NCBI GenBank assembly: GCA_902506565.1
Contig: LR732703.1
Location: 2,342,125-2,406,124 of the forward strand
Reading direction: 5' to 3'
DNA from: Burkholderiales bacterium 8X
GTDB lineage: Bacteria; Pseudomonadota; Gammaproteobacteria; Burkholderiales; Burkholderiaceae_C
DNA: 64,000 bases
Shown here: positions 53,096-61,632 of the stretch, piece after piece
How positions within the stretch are numbered: position 1 is the first letter of the stretch
Layout: the number at the start of each line of letters is the position of its first letter
Program-made: the position numbers and the translations under genes
The notes under the pieces: generated by a model
Seen by the model: only the letters and a program-made list of their open reading frames with translations
Told to the model about the DNA's origin: nothing
The model's database searches: none

Positions 53096-53289
53096 AGATC
53101 CTCATCAACGACACGCCGCATGCGCTGCCCGAACAGGCCACGCTGGCGCAGGCCATCGCCCTGATCGACGCGACGCCGCCGTATGCCGCGGCCGTCAACC
53201 AGCAGTTCGTGCCACGCTCCCAGCACGAAGCGCATGTGCTGCAACCGGGCGATCGCGTCGAGGTGATCCGCCCCGTCACCGGAGGCTGA
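53092..53289 (+). CDS. thiS: Sulfur carrier protein ThiS
   Basis: The 65-residue ubiquitin-fold protein ends in the essential Gly-Gly (RPVTGG) that is adenylylated and thiocarboxylated. It delivers sulfur to ThiG. Encoded between thiO and thiG. Confidence 0.96.
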   Translation: MKILINDTPHALPEQATLAQAIALIDATPPYAAAVNQQFVPRSQHEAHVLQPGDRVEVIRPVTGG

Positions 53290-53297
53290 AAGCGACC

Positions 53298-54164
53298 ATG
53301 TCATTCCACACCCCCACCCCCGACCCGCTGGTCCTCTACGGCCAGACCTTCCAGAGCCGACTGCTGCTCGGCACCGCGCGCTACCCGTCGCCCGACGTGC
53401 TCGAAGCCGCGGTGCGCCGCGCGAAGCCGGCCATGCTGACGGCTTCGCTGCGGCGGCAGACCGCGCATTCCAAGCAGCAGCCATCGCAGGGTTCGAGCCA
53501 TGCGGTTCCCGATGCGGACGACGGCGGCGCCGGCGCGCACGGCTTCTGGGACTTGCTCAAGCGGCTCGATGTACCGGTGCTTCCGAACACGGCCGGATGC
53601 CATGGCGTCCAGGAAGTCATCGCCACGGCGCAGATGGCACGCGAGCTGTTCGAGACGCCCTGGATCAAGCTCGAACTGATCGGCGACGACTACACGCTGC
53701 AGCCGGACACGCTCAACCTGGTCGAGGCGGCTTCGTACCTCATCAAGGAGGGCTTCCAGGTGCTTCCTTATTGCACCGAGGACCTGGTGCTGTGCCAGCG
53801 CCTGGTCGATGTCGGCTGCCAGGCGGTGATGCCGTGGGCCGCGCCCATCGGCACCGGCCGCGGCCCGGTCAATCCGTATGCGCTCCAGGTGCTGCGGGAG
53901 CGGCTCGACGTGCCGCTGCTGGTGGATGCCGGGCTCGGATTGCCCTCGCACGCCTGCCAGGTCATGGAATGGGGCTACGACGGCGTGCTGCTCAACACCG
54001 CGGTTGCGCTCGCGCAAGACCCGGTCGCGATGGCGGGCGCCTTCGCCGATGCGGTGCAAGCCGGCCGCACCGCTCGGCAAGCCGGCGCCATGGCTGCGCA
54101 GGAGTCGGCCCAGCCCAGCACGCCGGTGCTCGGCACGCCCTTTTGGCATCACGCGGAGGCTTGA
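53298..54164 (+). CDS. thiG: Thiazole synthase
   Basis: The 288-residue TIM-barrel enzyme joins DXP, dehydroglycine and ThiS sulfur. The Schiff-base lysine lies in [10 protein letters not shown] and the phosphate loop in [11 protein letters not shown]. There is an insertion of about 30 polar residues near residue 55-85 (around [20 protein letters not shown]), which makes it longer than the usual 256 residues. Its TGA overlaps the thiE ATG by one base. Confidence 0.95.
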   Translation: MSFHTPTPDPLVLYGQTFQSRLLLGTARYPSPDVLEAAVRRAKPAMLTASLRRQTAHSKQQPSQGSSHAVPDADDGGAGAHGFWDLLKRLDVPVLPNTAGCHGVQEVIATAQMARELFETPWIKLELIGDDYTLQPDTLNLVEAASYLIKEGFQVLPYCTEDLVLCQRLVDVGCQAVMPWAAPIGTGRGPVNPYALQVLRERLDVPLLVDAGLGLPSHACQVMEWGYDGVLLNTAVALAQDPVAMAGAFADAVQAGRTARQAGAMAAQESAQPSTPVLGTPFWHHAEA

Positions 54165-55105
54165 TGTCCGACAACCTGCAGTCATTGAATCGAGCGGCAG
54201 TGGCCGAGGCCATCGTCGCCGCGCATGCCGGGACCTTCGGCCGATCGGACGAGGCGCTGCCAAGCCGGGTCGCGTCGTCGGATCACCCGATCTACCTCGG
54301 CGCGAAGGATGCCGTGGCGATGCTCGGCTTCATCGAAGTCGATGCCGAATGCATCGCTCGCGCCTGGCTTTCGCAAAGCGAGCGCACCGGCCGTTTCGAT
54401 GCGGGTGCCTGGCCGGACGCACCTGAGGACTTCGGCCTGCGCAACTTCCCACCGGGCGAACGAGCCGACGCGTTTCCCGCGTGCCCTCGCCGACTCGGCC
54501 TCTATGCCGTGCTGCCGGATGCGGCCTGGGTCGGGCGCATGGCGCGGGCCGGCGTGCCGACCGTGCAGCTTCGTTTCAAGTCGGACGATGCGGCCGCGAT
54601 TCGGCGCGAGGTCTTCGCCGCTGTCGAAGCTGTCCAGGGCACCGAGGCGCTGCTCTTCATCAACGACCACTGGCAGGCAACCATCGATGCCGGCGCTTAC
54701 GGCCTGCATCTGGGGCAGGAAGACCTCGATGCGCTGCAGCCAGCCGAACTGTCGGCGATCAAGGCGGCCGGGTTGCGTCTCGGCGTGAGTACGCATGGCT
54801 ATGCAGAGATGGTCCGTGCGAACAAGGTCAGCCCGAGCTACATCGCCATGGGCGCTGTCTACCCGACCACCCTCAAGAAGATGGCGACAGCGCCGCAAGG
54901 TGTCGCTCGTCTCGCGGCCTACGCCCGGCTGATGCGCGGGTATTCGCAAGTCGGCATCGGCGGCATCGATGAAGCGCGCTTTCCGGAGGTGCTGGCCACC
55001 GGCGTCGGCTCCGTTGCAGTGGTGCGCGCCCTCGTGACGGCGAACGATCCGGACGCGACGGCGCGTCGCTTGGCCACCATGATCGACGAAGGTGTTCGCG
55101 GATGA
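54164..55105 (+). CDS. thiE: Thiamine-phosphate synthase with N-terminal extension
   Basis: The 313-residue protein has the ThiE TIM barrel from about residue 108 (RLGLYAVLPDAAWVGR, VQLRFKSDD, INDHWQATIDAGAYGLHLGQEDL, GVSTHGYAEM). The first about 105 residues are extra relative to typical 210-residue ThiE. They contain an alpha-helical start and DHPIYLGAKDAVAMLG; their role is unknown. It couples thiazole phosphate to HMP-PP. Confidence 0.92.
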   Translation: MSDNLQSLNRAAVAEAIVAAHAGTFGRSDEALPSRVASSDHPIYLGAKDAVAMLGFIEVDAECIARAWLSQSERTGRFDAGAWPDAPEDFGLRNFPPGERADAFPACPRRLGLYAVLPDAAWVGRMARAGVPTVQLRFKSDDAAAIRREVFAAVEAVQGTEALLFINDHWQATIDAGAYGLHLGQEDLDALQPAELSAIKAAGLRLGVSTHGYAEMVRANKVSPSYIAMGAVYPTTLKKMATAPQGVARLAAYARLMRGYSQVGIGGIDEARFPEVLATGVGSVAVVRALVTANDPDATARRLATMIDEGVRG

Positions 55106-55138
55106 GTCGGTGACTCGGAAAGCGCGATTTTTCGACGC

Positions 55139-55144
55139 TATAAT
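55139..55144 (+). promoter_or_regulatory. Consensus -10 box (TATAAT) for tRNA-Asn
   Basis: A perfect TATAAT lies 11 nt before the mature tRNA 5' end. The -35 region (about 55116) is poor. Confidence 0.6.
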
Positions 55145-55154
55145 TCGAGGCTGT

Positions 55155-55230
55155 TCCTCGATAGCTCAGTCGGTAGAGCGCCGGACTGTTAATCCGTAGG
55201 TCCCTGGTTCGAGCCCAGGTCGAGGAGCCA
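55155..55230 (+). tRNA. tRNA-Asn (GTT)
   Basis: This 76-nt cloverleaf has acceptor arms TCCTCGA/TCGAGGA, a D-loop AGCTCAGTCGGTAGAGC, anticodon GTT in GGACTGTTAATCC, a T-arm GGTTCGAGCC and an encoded 3' CCA. Confidence 0.98.
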
Positions 55231-55249
55231 CCTACAAGCCGCATGGCAC

Positions 55250-55288
55250 AAGGCCTCGCTATCCAACGATAGCGAGGCCTTTTCTTTT
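55250..55288 (+). terminator. Intrinsic terminator after tRNA-Asn
   Basis: GGCCTCGCTATC and GATAGCGAGGCC form a perfect 12-bp stem with a CAAC loop, followed by TTTTCTTTT. Confidence 0.92.
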
Positions 55289-55395
55289 GGGCCGCTTTGA
55301 CGCTGAGGCCGACGATCCGGATGATGCCGAGCCGATCGTCTTCACCGACCGGGGCTCCAGGCGCCCTTTCAAAGGCACTGGCCCCAACCCGCGTC

Positions 55396-55587
55396 TTATC
55401 GACTCACGTAGAGCGCCACCACGATCAACACGACCAATATCGCCACCAGCATGTTCCGCCGCCATCCGGCCTTGTTGCGCTCGAGTTCTTCCATCCGGCT
55501 GCGCGTGGTCAATTCGTCGAGGCGCGAAGGAATGGTGTCGATGTCGTCGTCGATCCGGGCCGAGACGGGAGCTGCTTTCTTGTTCAT
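55396..55587 (-). CDS. Small C-terminally anchored membrane protein, hypothetical
   Basis: The 63-residue product has a charged N-terminal helix (IPSRLDELTTRSRMEELERN) and one C-terminal membrane helix (MLVAILVVLIVVALYV). No Shine-Dalgarno is visible. It sits downstream of the muramidase on the same strand. Function unknown; it could be spurious. Confidence 0.45.
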   Translation of the reverse strand: MNKKAAPVSARIDDDIDTIPSRLDELTTRSRMEELERNKAGWRRNMLVAILVVLIVVALYVSR

Positions 55588-55719
55588 GCAAGCGCGAGAT
55601 TGAGTTGCGAGAGCCCGCCGCCTCTAGGGCAGATCGGGCAAGAAGTAATACAAAACCTACAAATTGTAGCGACTGTATTACTTTCGAACTAACCAATTCG
55701 AGCTATCTCTCGTCAGATT

Positions 55720-56487
55720 TCATGCGCTGGCGGCCGCATGCTTGCGGTACGCCGCGGCCATCTTGGTGTCGTACTGGAACTTCGCGAACTGCGCGCCGTT
55801 GTAGTTACGCGCGAACGCCGGCCAGTCCTTCTTTCGAATCGCAACTGACAGGCGTGCATCCCCGCGGATGAAGCTCACGAAGGCCTTAAGCTGCTCGACC
55901 TCCGAGACGGTCATCGCGGCAACGTAGGCCTCGACCGTTTCGAAGCCGCACGCCCTGTGGTTCTCTCCGAGGATCTGAAACATGCCCCATGAGGGCGCTT
56001 TCAGGGCTGCGGCACGGTCGAGCGTCAGCGCCTGGGCGAGTCGCTCGTACTGCTTGCCGCCGTTGCCGTAGGTTCCGGGGGCATAGGGCTTGCGCCAGCC
56101 CGACACGTCCGGAAACTGGCCATCGAATTTCCCGGTCGGGTCGGTGCAGCGCGCGAATACATGCCGCTCGAAGAGGATCTTCGGACGCTGCGATGCATCG
56201 AAGCCTCCGCCGCGGGATTCGACCTCGGCGACCGCTTTGACCGCCGCCGCCTCGCAACCGAGCGCCTCCGCGGCTTCCTCGATGGCTTGGTCGTCGATCG
56301 CCTTTCCGTCATAGCGCGCGAAGAAATCAGCCGGCATCGACGGGCCGCTCGCAACCGTCGCCCCACCGCCGCTTCGCGCCCTCGGCTTGCGGATCGGATC
56401 GGGCGCCAGCTTGTCGAGTTGCGCCGCAGGGTCGATGAAGGCATCGAGGTGCGATTCATCCTCGGCTGAAAACTGCTTGGCGGGCAT
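55720..56487 (-). CDS. N-acetylmuramidase family protein (phage-type lysozyme)
   Basis: The 255-residue protein has a disordered first about 60 residues, then an N-acetylmuramidase (PF11860/DUF3380) domain: VAEVESRGGGFDASQRPKIL with the likely catalytic Glu, FERHVFAR, ALKAPSWGMFQILGENH and FARNYNGAQF. Members are endolysin-like and hydrolyse peptidoglycan. There is no signal peptide, as in phage endolysins that need a holin. AAAGGAG lies upstream of ATG 56487; the longer in-frame extension lacks this. Confidence 0.88.
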   Translation of the reverse strand: MPAKQFSAEDESHLDAFIDPAAQLDKLAPDPIRKPRARSGGGATVASGPSMPADFFARYDGKAIDDQAIEEAAEALGCEAAAVKAVAEVESRGGGFDASQRPKILFERHVFARCTDPTGKFDGQFPDVSGWRKPYAPGTYGNGGKQYERLAQALTLDRAAALKAPSWGMFQILGENHRACGFETVEAYVAAMTVSEVEQLKAFVSFIRGDARLSVAIRKKDWPAFARNYNGAQFAKFQYDTKMAAAYRKHAAASA

Positions 56488-56705
56488 CGCTTGCTCCTTT
56501 CGACCTTCGAACGGCGATTCGGACTGCACGGCCTCAGACAGGGCCGCCGCGACGATTCTGGTCATGCGGCCGCGTGCTGGCAATTCGTCCATTTGGCCGG
56601 CCTTGCGCGTTCGATCCAGCCAACGGCAGCGGTCGTTTTTCGCGGCGGAGGCGCCGAAGGTGCGGCCGGACCCTCAACAATGCCGGCCAGCGGCCAGCCG
56701 CCCTC

Positions 56706-56711
56706 TAGACT
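56706..56711 (+). promoter_or_regulatory. Candidate -10 box (TAGACT) for the small gene at 56758
   Basis: TAGACT lies 46 bp before the ATG. The rest of 56488-56757 shows no gene or clear structure. Confidence 0.3.
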
Positions 56712-56757
56712 CGCCTCGACAAGAACAGAGAAGGGGTTCTCGAACGCCCCGCAGAAG

Positions 56758-56913
56758 ATGAACCTGGAGCACCTTTTGACTTTCGGCACGCTGACCCTCG
56801 TCATGGGGGGCACGGCGCTCTATATCGCTCCGGCAGAAAAGCGGCCGGGCTTCCTGCTTCATATCGTGCTGGTGACCCTGCTGACGCTCATGGCGGTCAC
56901 CATGGAACCCTAG
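56758..56913 (+). CDS. Small hydrophobic protein, hypothetical
   Basis: The 51-residue product has two hydrophobic segments (LLTFGTLTLVMGGTALYIA and FLLHIVLVTLLTLMAV) separated by EKRPG, a holin-like topology. The evidence for expression is only a nearby -10-like box. Function unknown. Confidence 0.4.
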   Translation: MNLEHLLTFGTLTLVMGGTALYIAPAEKRPGFLLHIVLVTLLTLMAVTMEP

Positions 56914-56932
56914 CCGATCGCCTCCAGCGGAC

Positions 56933-57160
56933 TCAGCGCATGCCCCACAGGATCGCGACCACGACCAGCGCAGCGACCACGCCGATCGCCACCCAGCCGA
57001 GCCGACGCCACTTCGACGAACGCTTCTCGCTTTCATCGAGATTGGCCAACATCGTGGTCAGCGCGCCCTCGTCGAGCGTCGGAAAGTCCTTGCGCTCGTC
57101 TGCAGCAATCGCCCGCAAACGGGCGAGTCGCTCGGCACGGTCGTTATCGTCTGAAGGCAT
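56933..57160 (-). CDS. Small tail-anchored membrane protein, hypothetical
   Basis: The 75-residue product is polar and helical (RLARLRAIAADERKDF and ALTTMLANLDESEKRSSKWR), then has one C-terminal membrane helix (WVAIGVVAALVVVAILW). It is convergent with the 51-residue gene. Similar overall design to the product at 55396 but without clear sequence identity. Confidence 0.5.
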   Translation of the reverse strand: MPSDDNDRAERLARLRAIAADERKDFPTLDEGALTTMLANLDESEKRSSKWRRLGWVAIGVVAALVVVAILWGMR

Positions 57161-57211
57161 GTTCGAGTCGGCGTGCTTGAAAGGGCATGACGATAACGGA
57201 TTCGGCCCCGC

Positions 57212-57242
57212 TTGACGCTGGCAGATCACTCCTGCGTAGGAT
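57212..57242 (+). promoter_or_regulatory. Candidate promoter for crtZ
   Basis: TTGACG (57212-57217) and TAGGAT (57237-57242) with a 19-bp spacer, 95 bp before the crtZ ATG. The spacing is long, so confidence is low. Confidence 0.35.
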
Positions 57243-57336
57243 ACGGACCACGAAGCTGCAGAGTTCGGGATGCGATGCTGACCGTGCTTTCGCAGCACTG
57301 CGCGTGCATTCCGCCTGCGGCACCTTCCAATCGACC

Positions 57337-57924
57337 ATGACCTTGATGCAAGTCTTCTTCGCAACGGCGATCGTGCTGTTGACCGTGGCAGCCATGGAGG
57401 GCGTCGCCTGGATCTCCCACAAGCACCTGATGCACGGGGTCGGCTGGGGCTGGCACGCCTCCCATCATGCGGAGCGTCGGGGCCCGTTCGAGAAAAACGA
57501 CCTGTACGCGATCGTGTTTGCCGGCATCGCCATCGCCCTGATCTGGTTCGGCACGCGCGGCGCCTGGCCGCTGCAGTGGATCGGTGCCGGCATGACGCTG
57601 TACGGCCTGCTCTACTTCGTGGCACATGACGGCCTCGTCCACCGGCGCTGGCCGCTGCGCTGGGTGCCGAGGCACGGCTACTTCAAGCGGCTCTACCAGG
57701 CGCACCGGCTGCACCATGCCATCGAGGACAAGGACCAGGGCGTGTTGTTCGGCTTTCTGTGGGCGCCCTCGGAAGCTCGCCTGGCGGAAGAAATCCGGCG
57801 AGTCCGGGCAGTCCGCCGCGGGCCCGCCGACCAGTCGGCTCGATCCGCTCAGCCGGCTCAGCCGGCTCAGGCGGCTCATGCTGCCCAAGCCGCCGACATC
57901 GCCGATCAGCCCGGCCGCTTGTAG
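57337..57924 (+). CDS. crtZ: Beta-carotene 3-hydroxylase
   Basis: The 195-residue membrane di-iron hydroxylase converts beta-carotene to zeaxanthin through cryptoxanthin. All four His motifs are visible: HKHLMH, HASHH, HDGLVH and HRLHH. Helices flank them. The final about 30 residues are an Ala/Gln/Pro tail encoded by a 9-bp tandem repeat and are not typical. Its 3' end overlaps the convergent crtB by 19 bp. The ATG at 57337 matches the usual family start. Confidence 0.93.
   Translation: MTLMQVFFATAIVLLTVAAMEGVAWISHKHLMHGVGWGWHASHHAERRGPFEKNDLYAIVFAGIAIALIWFGTRGAWPLQWIGAGMTLYGLLYFVAHDGLVHRRWPLRWVPRHGYFKRLYQAHRLHHAIEDKDQGVLFGFLWAPSEARLAEEIRRVRAVRRGPADQSARSAQPAQPAQAAHAAQAADIADQPGRL
57847..57882. 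repeat. 9-bp tandem repeat in the crtZ 3' end
   Basis: Four units of about GCTCAGCCG (two perfect, two diverged) encode the Ala-Gln-Pro tail of CrtZ, just before the overlap with crtB. Confidence 0.75.
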
Positions 57925-58913
57925 AGAAAGTGCGCCCGCTGGGTCTTCGGCACGGCCCGGGCGGCCAGCGCGACGCCGGCGCCCCGGGCAGCGAACCACA
58001 GCTTTTCGAAACGCGAGGTCGTCACCCGCGAATCCCAGGCATGGCTGCCCTTTGCCTTGACGTGACGGCCGATTGCGCGATAGACGTCCCGCGCGGTCGC
58101 GACCGACCAAGCCGCGCGGAGCGGCAAATCGGCAATGCCCGAAACCGCCGAGCTGTAATAGGGCTCCGCGGTCTCGACCAACCGGCCGGCCAGCGCAGCG
58201 AGGGCATCCCGATGCCGCGCCTTCGCGATCTCCGATGACGGAATGCCGGCGGCCAGCAGCCAGTCGGCCGGCAGATAGATGCGTCCGATCTCGGCATCGG
58301 GGACGATGTCGCGGGCGATGTTGGTCAACTGGAACGCAATGCCGAGGTCGCAGGCCCGGTCGAGCGTCGCACGGTCCCAGGCGCCCATGACCCGCGCCAT
58401 CATCAAGCCCACCACGCCGGCCACCCGGTAGCAATAGAGAAGCGTATCCGCGAGGCTCTGGTAGTGGACCTGCTCGACGTCCATCCGGAATCCCGCCAGA
58501 TGCTCCAGCGGCAGCTCGGCCTCGACCTGATGCCGCTGGACCACCTCGGCGAGTCCGACGAAGACCGGGTCGTCCGACGGGTCGCCTGCACAGGCACGGC
58601 GGGTTTCGGCCTCGAGCTCGGTCAGGCGCGCGATGCCGGCGGCGCGTGCGGCAGCGCCGCCTTCCTCGTCATCGCGACCGAGCGACTGGCCGTCGATCAC
58701 GTCGTCGCAGTGGCGGCACCAGGCGTAGAGCATCAGGGTGCTTTCGCGGGTGTCCTCGTCGAACAGGCGGGCCGCCGCCGCGAAGCTGCTGGACCCACCC
58801 TGGATGGCATGCGCCGCGTGCGCGACCACCTCGTCGTGGGACGGATAGCCGCTGCGCACGGCGCGCTCCGGCGCCGAGCGGAAGTCTGCCGGGATTCTCG
58901 AACGCAAGCTCAT
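57906..58913 (-). CDS. crtB: Phytoene synthase
   Basis: The 335-residue enzyme condenses two GGPP to 15-cis-phytoene. It has both Asp-rich motifs, WCRHCDDVIDG and QLTNIARDIVPDAEIGRIYLP. It is the last gene of the crtX-Y-I-B unit and starts at an ATG that overlaps the crtI stop by 4 bp. Confidence 0.95.
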   Translation of the reverse strand: MSLRSRIPADFRSAPERAVRSGYPSHDEVVAHAAHAIQGGSSSFAAAARLFDEDTRESTLMLYAWCRHCDDVIDGQSLGRDDEEGGAAARAAGIARLTELEAETRRACAGDPSDDPVFVGLAEVVQRHQVEAELPLEHLAGFRMDVEQVHYQSLADTLLYCYRVAGVVGLMMARVMGAWDRATLDRACDLGIAFQLTNIARDIVPDAEIGRIYLPADWLLAAGIPSSEIAKARHRDALAALAGRLVETAEPYYSSAVSGIADLPLRAAWSVATARDVYRAIGRHVKAKGSHAWDSRVTTSRFEKLWFAARGAGVALAARAVPKTQRAHFLYKRPG

Positions 58914-60409
58914 GTCATGTCCTCCAGCATCAGTCGGGCGGTGGCCTTGGCCGAACCGATCACGCCCGGAACACCGGCCCCGGGATGGGTGCCGGCGCCT
59001 GCCAGGTAGAGGTTCGGAATGACCGCATCCCGATTGTGAGGACGAAACCATGCGCTTTGCGTCAATACCGGTTCGAGCGAAAAGGCCGAGCCCAGGTGGG
59101 CGCCGAGCTGGTCGCGGAAGTCGGCCGGCGTGAAGACGCGCGAAGTCACCAGGTCGGCTCGCAGATTCGGGATGTAGCGGCGCTCGAGGTAGTCGAAGAT
59201 GCGGTCGCGATAGCGCGGCCCCTCGACCTCCCAGTCGACCGGCGCATGGCCGAGGTGCGGCACCGGCGCCAGCACGTAATGGCTGCCGCAGCCCGGCGGC
59301 GCGAGCGACGGGTCGGTCACGCAGGGCGCATGCAGGTAGAGCGAAAAGTCCTCGGCCATCGGGCCCTTGAAGATCTCCTGGATCAGCTCGCGATAGCGCG
59401 CGCCGAAGCAGACGGTGTGATGCTGCAGCTGCTCGTGCCGCCGCCGCAGCCCGAAATGCACCACGATCAAGGACATGCTGAAGCGCTTGGACTTGAGCCG
59501 CTTCGCCTCGTCCTTGCCCCGCGCCTCGTGTCCGAGAAGCTTGTCGTAGGTATGCACGACATCGGCGTTCGACGCGATGCGATCGGCGCGAAGCAGCGAT
59601 CCGCCCTGCAACTGGACGCCGATCGCCCGGCCGCCGTCGACCCGGATTCGCTCGACCGGCGCATTCAGTTCCAGTCGCCCGCCGAGGTCCTCGAAGAGCC
59701 GCACCAGGCCCGCGACCAGCGCGCCGGTCCCACCCCGCGGAAACCAGACGCCCCAGCGCCGCTCGAGCGCGTGGATCAAGGTGTAGATCGACGAGGTCGC
59801 GAACGGATTGCCGCCCACCAGCAGCGAGTGGAACGAGAAAACCTGGCGCAGGTGCTCGTCCTGGATGAACCGCGACACCATGCCGTAGACGCTGCGCCAG
59901 GCCTGCAGCCGCGCCAGTTGAGGGCCGGCCTGCACCATGCTGCGGAACGACAGGAACGGCACCGCGCCCAGCTTCAGGTAGCCCTCCTGCATCACCGCTT
60001 CCGAATACGCGAGGAAGCGCCGATAGCCGGCGACATCCGCCGGGTTGCGGGCATGGATCTGCCGGTCGAGCGCCTCCTGGTCGTTCGCATAGTCGAAGTG
60101 CGATCCATCCTCCCAGCAAAGCCGGTAGAACGGCGCGACCGGCAGCAGCTCGACATAGTCCGACATCCGCTTGCCCGCGGCGGTGAACAGTTCCTCGATC
60201 GCTGACGGATCGGTGATGACGGTCGGACCGGCGTCGAAGGTGAAGCCCTGGTCCTGGTAGACATAGGCCCTGCCGCCGGGTTTGTCCCGCGCCTCGACCA
60301 GCGTGGTCGGTACGCCGCCCGCTTGCAGACGGATCGCGAGGGCGATGCCGCCGATGCCGGCGCCGATGACAACGGCCCGGCGTTCTTGTTCGAGGTTCAA
60401 GGCGTTCAA
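58910..60409 (-). CDS. crtI: Phytoene desaturase (lycopene-forming)
   Basis: The 499-residue FAD enzyme introduces four double bonds into phytoene. The N-terminal VVIGAGIGGIALAIRLQAGG, the substrate-region GFTFDAGPTVITDP and the C-terminal YLAGAGTHPGAGVPGV are intact. No ATG exists near the N-terminus; the start is a TTG at 60409 whose TTGA overlaps the crtY stop. Confidence 0.95.
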   Translation of the reverse strand: MNALNLEQERRAVVIGAGIGGIALAIRLQAGGVPTTLVEARDKPGGRAYVYQDQGFTFDAGPTVITDPSAIEELFTAAGKRMSDYVELLPVAPFYRLCWEDGSHFDYANDQEALDRQIHARNPADVAGYRRFLAYSEAVMQEGYLKLGAVPFLSFRSMVQAGPQLARLQAWRSVYGMVSRFIQDEHLRQVFSFHSLLVGGNPFATSSIYTLIHALERRWGVWFPRGGTGALVAGLVRLFEDLGGRLELNAPVERIRVDGGRAIGVQLQGGSLLRADRIASNADVVHTYDKLLGHEARGKDEAKRLKSKRFSMSLIVVHFGLRRRHEQLQHHTVCFGARYRELIQEIFKGPMAEDFSLYLHAPCVTDPSLAPPGCGSHYVLAPVPHLGHAPVDWEVEGPRYRDRIFDYLERRYIPNLRADLVTSRVFTPADFRDQLGAHLGSAFSLEPVLTQSAWFRPHNRDAVIPNLYLAGAGTHPGAGVPGVIGSAKATARLMLEDMT

Positions 60410-61632
60410 GGAATGGTTCCCGCGCCGGACGACTGCCGACGCATGTCGAAGGCGGCGCGCACGCCGCGGAAGAATGGCACCGGCGGCTTGCCGGTCACGA
60501 GGCGCAGCTTGTCGAAGGCGTTGAGCCGGGCGGCATAGAAACGCCCGATCAGGCCTTCGGGCAAGCCGTAGAAGCGGTGCATCACCCGCCAGCGCTGGTC
60601 CGACTCCGCGGCCCGGAACAACATCCGGTTCAGCACGCGGAAGAAACGTTGCGCCTTCCAGCGCGAGAGCGCGTGGCGGCGAATGGCGTCGAAAAGTCTT
60701 GCCGCCGAAAGCTCCGGCAGCTGGGCGATGCGGTCAGCCAGCCGGACCGCCTCCGGCAATGAATAGCCGGTGGTGGGATGGAAGAGCGCGGCCGACAAGC
60801 CGGCGAGCGGCACGCCGTTCGCTTCACGCCAGAAGGCCTGCGGATCGCCGCCGAGCAGGATCGGCAACACGCCCTGCTCTTCGCGCAGCAACTCGGCGAC
60901 CGTCCACTCGTGCGCTCGCGCGTAGTCCCCGACCCGTTGGCGCAGCTCGGCCGCGTCGATGGCAGCGCCGTCGGCGTAGCAGGTGTCCTCGATCAGCAGC
61001 ACGTCGGGCGCAAGCGGCAGCACATACACGAAACGGTAGCCGCCGTGCTGCGCCACGGTCGCGTCCATGAGGATCGGCCAGTCGAGGCCGTGCGGTGCCG
61101 CGGTTCGAAGCTCCTGCCCCAGGAACTTCTGGAAGCCCAGGGTCAGGTGCGGACTCGGCCGCGCGCCCCGCCCGTCGATCACGGCGCGTGCCCGGAGCAA
61201 GGTGCCGTCGGCCAACCGGACGCCAGTCGGCTCGACCTCCGCCACCTGGACATCGGTGACGATGCGGGCGCCGAGCTCCCGGGCGAGCACCTCGTGGAAC
61301 CGAGCCGAACTGATGCTCCGGTATCCCCCGGCGATGCGACGACGCCTGCCGGGGAAGATGACTTCGTGGCCCGGCCAGCGATGGCAGACCAGCGGCTCGA
61401 TCCAGGCGCGCTGGGCTTCATCCAGGTCCTCGGTATGGAAGGACCAGGTGTGATTGCCCCCGAGCGTGGGGCCGGACTCGAGCACCAGGATGCGAAGCTG
61501 CGGGCGCGCCTTGGCCAGCCGCCAGGCGATCAGGCCATTGGCGAGGCCGCCACCCACCAGGATCAGGTCGGCGATCGGCTCGGGGCGCTTCGGGCCAGGA
61601 GACTCGCCAGGCGCGTAGTGGACTTCACGCAA
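60406..61632 (-). CDS. crtY: Lycopene beta-cyclase (CrtY type)
   Basis: The 408-residue flavoprotein cyclises both ends of lycopene to beta-carotene. It has ILVGGGLANGLIAWRLA, the GGNHTWSFH motif typical of CrtY, and a C-terminal FFRGVRAAFDMRRQ. The start is a TTG at 61632 with a perfect AGGAGG at 61639-61644, six bases upstream. An earlier TTG at 61650 has no such site. Confidence 0.93.
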   Translation of the reverse strand: MREVHYAPGESPGPKRPEPIADLILVGGGLANGLIAWRLAKARPQLRILVLESGPTLGGNHTWSFHTEDLDEAQRAWIEPLVCHRWPGHEVIFPGRRRRIAGGYRSISSARFHEVLARELGARIVTDVQVAEVEPTGVRLADGTLLRARAVIDGRGARPSPHLTLGFQKFLGQELRTAAPHGLDWPILMDATVAQHGGYRFVYVLPLAPDVLLIEDTCYADGAAIDAAELRQRVGDYARAHEWTVAELLREEQGVLPILLGGDPQAFWREANGVPLAGLSAALFHPTTGYSLPEAVRLADRIAQLPELSAARLFDAIRRHALSRWKAQRFFRVLNRMLFRAAESDQRWRVMHRFYGLPEGLIGRFYAARLNAFDKLRLVTGKPPVPFFRGVRAAFDMRRQSSGAGTIP

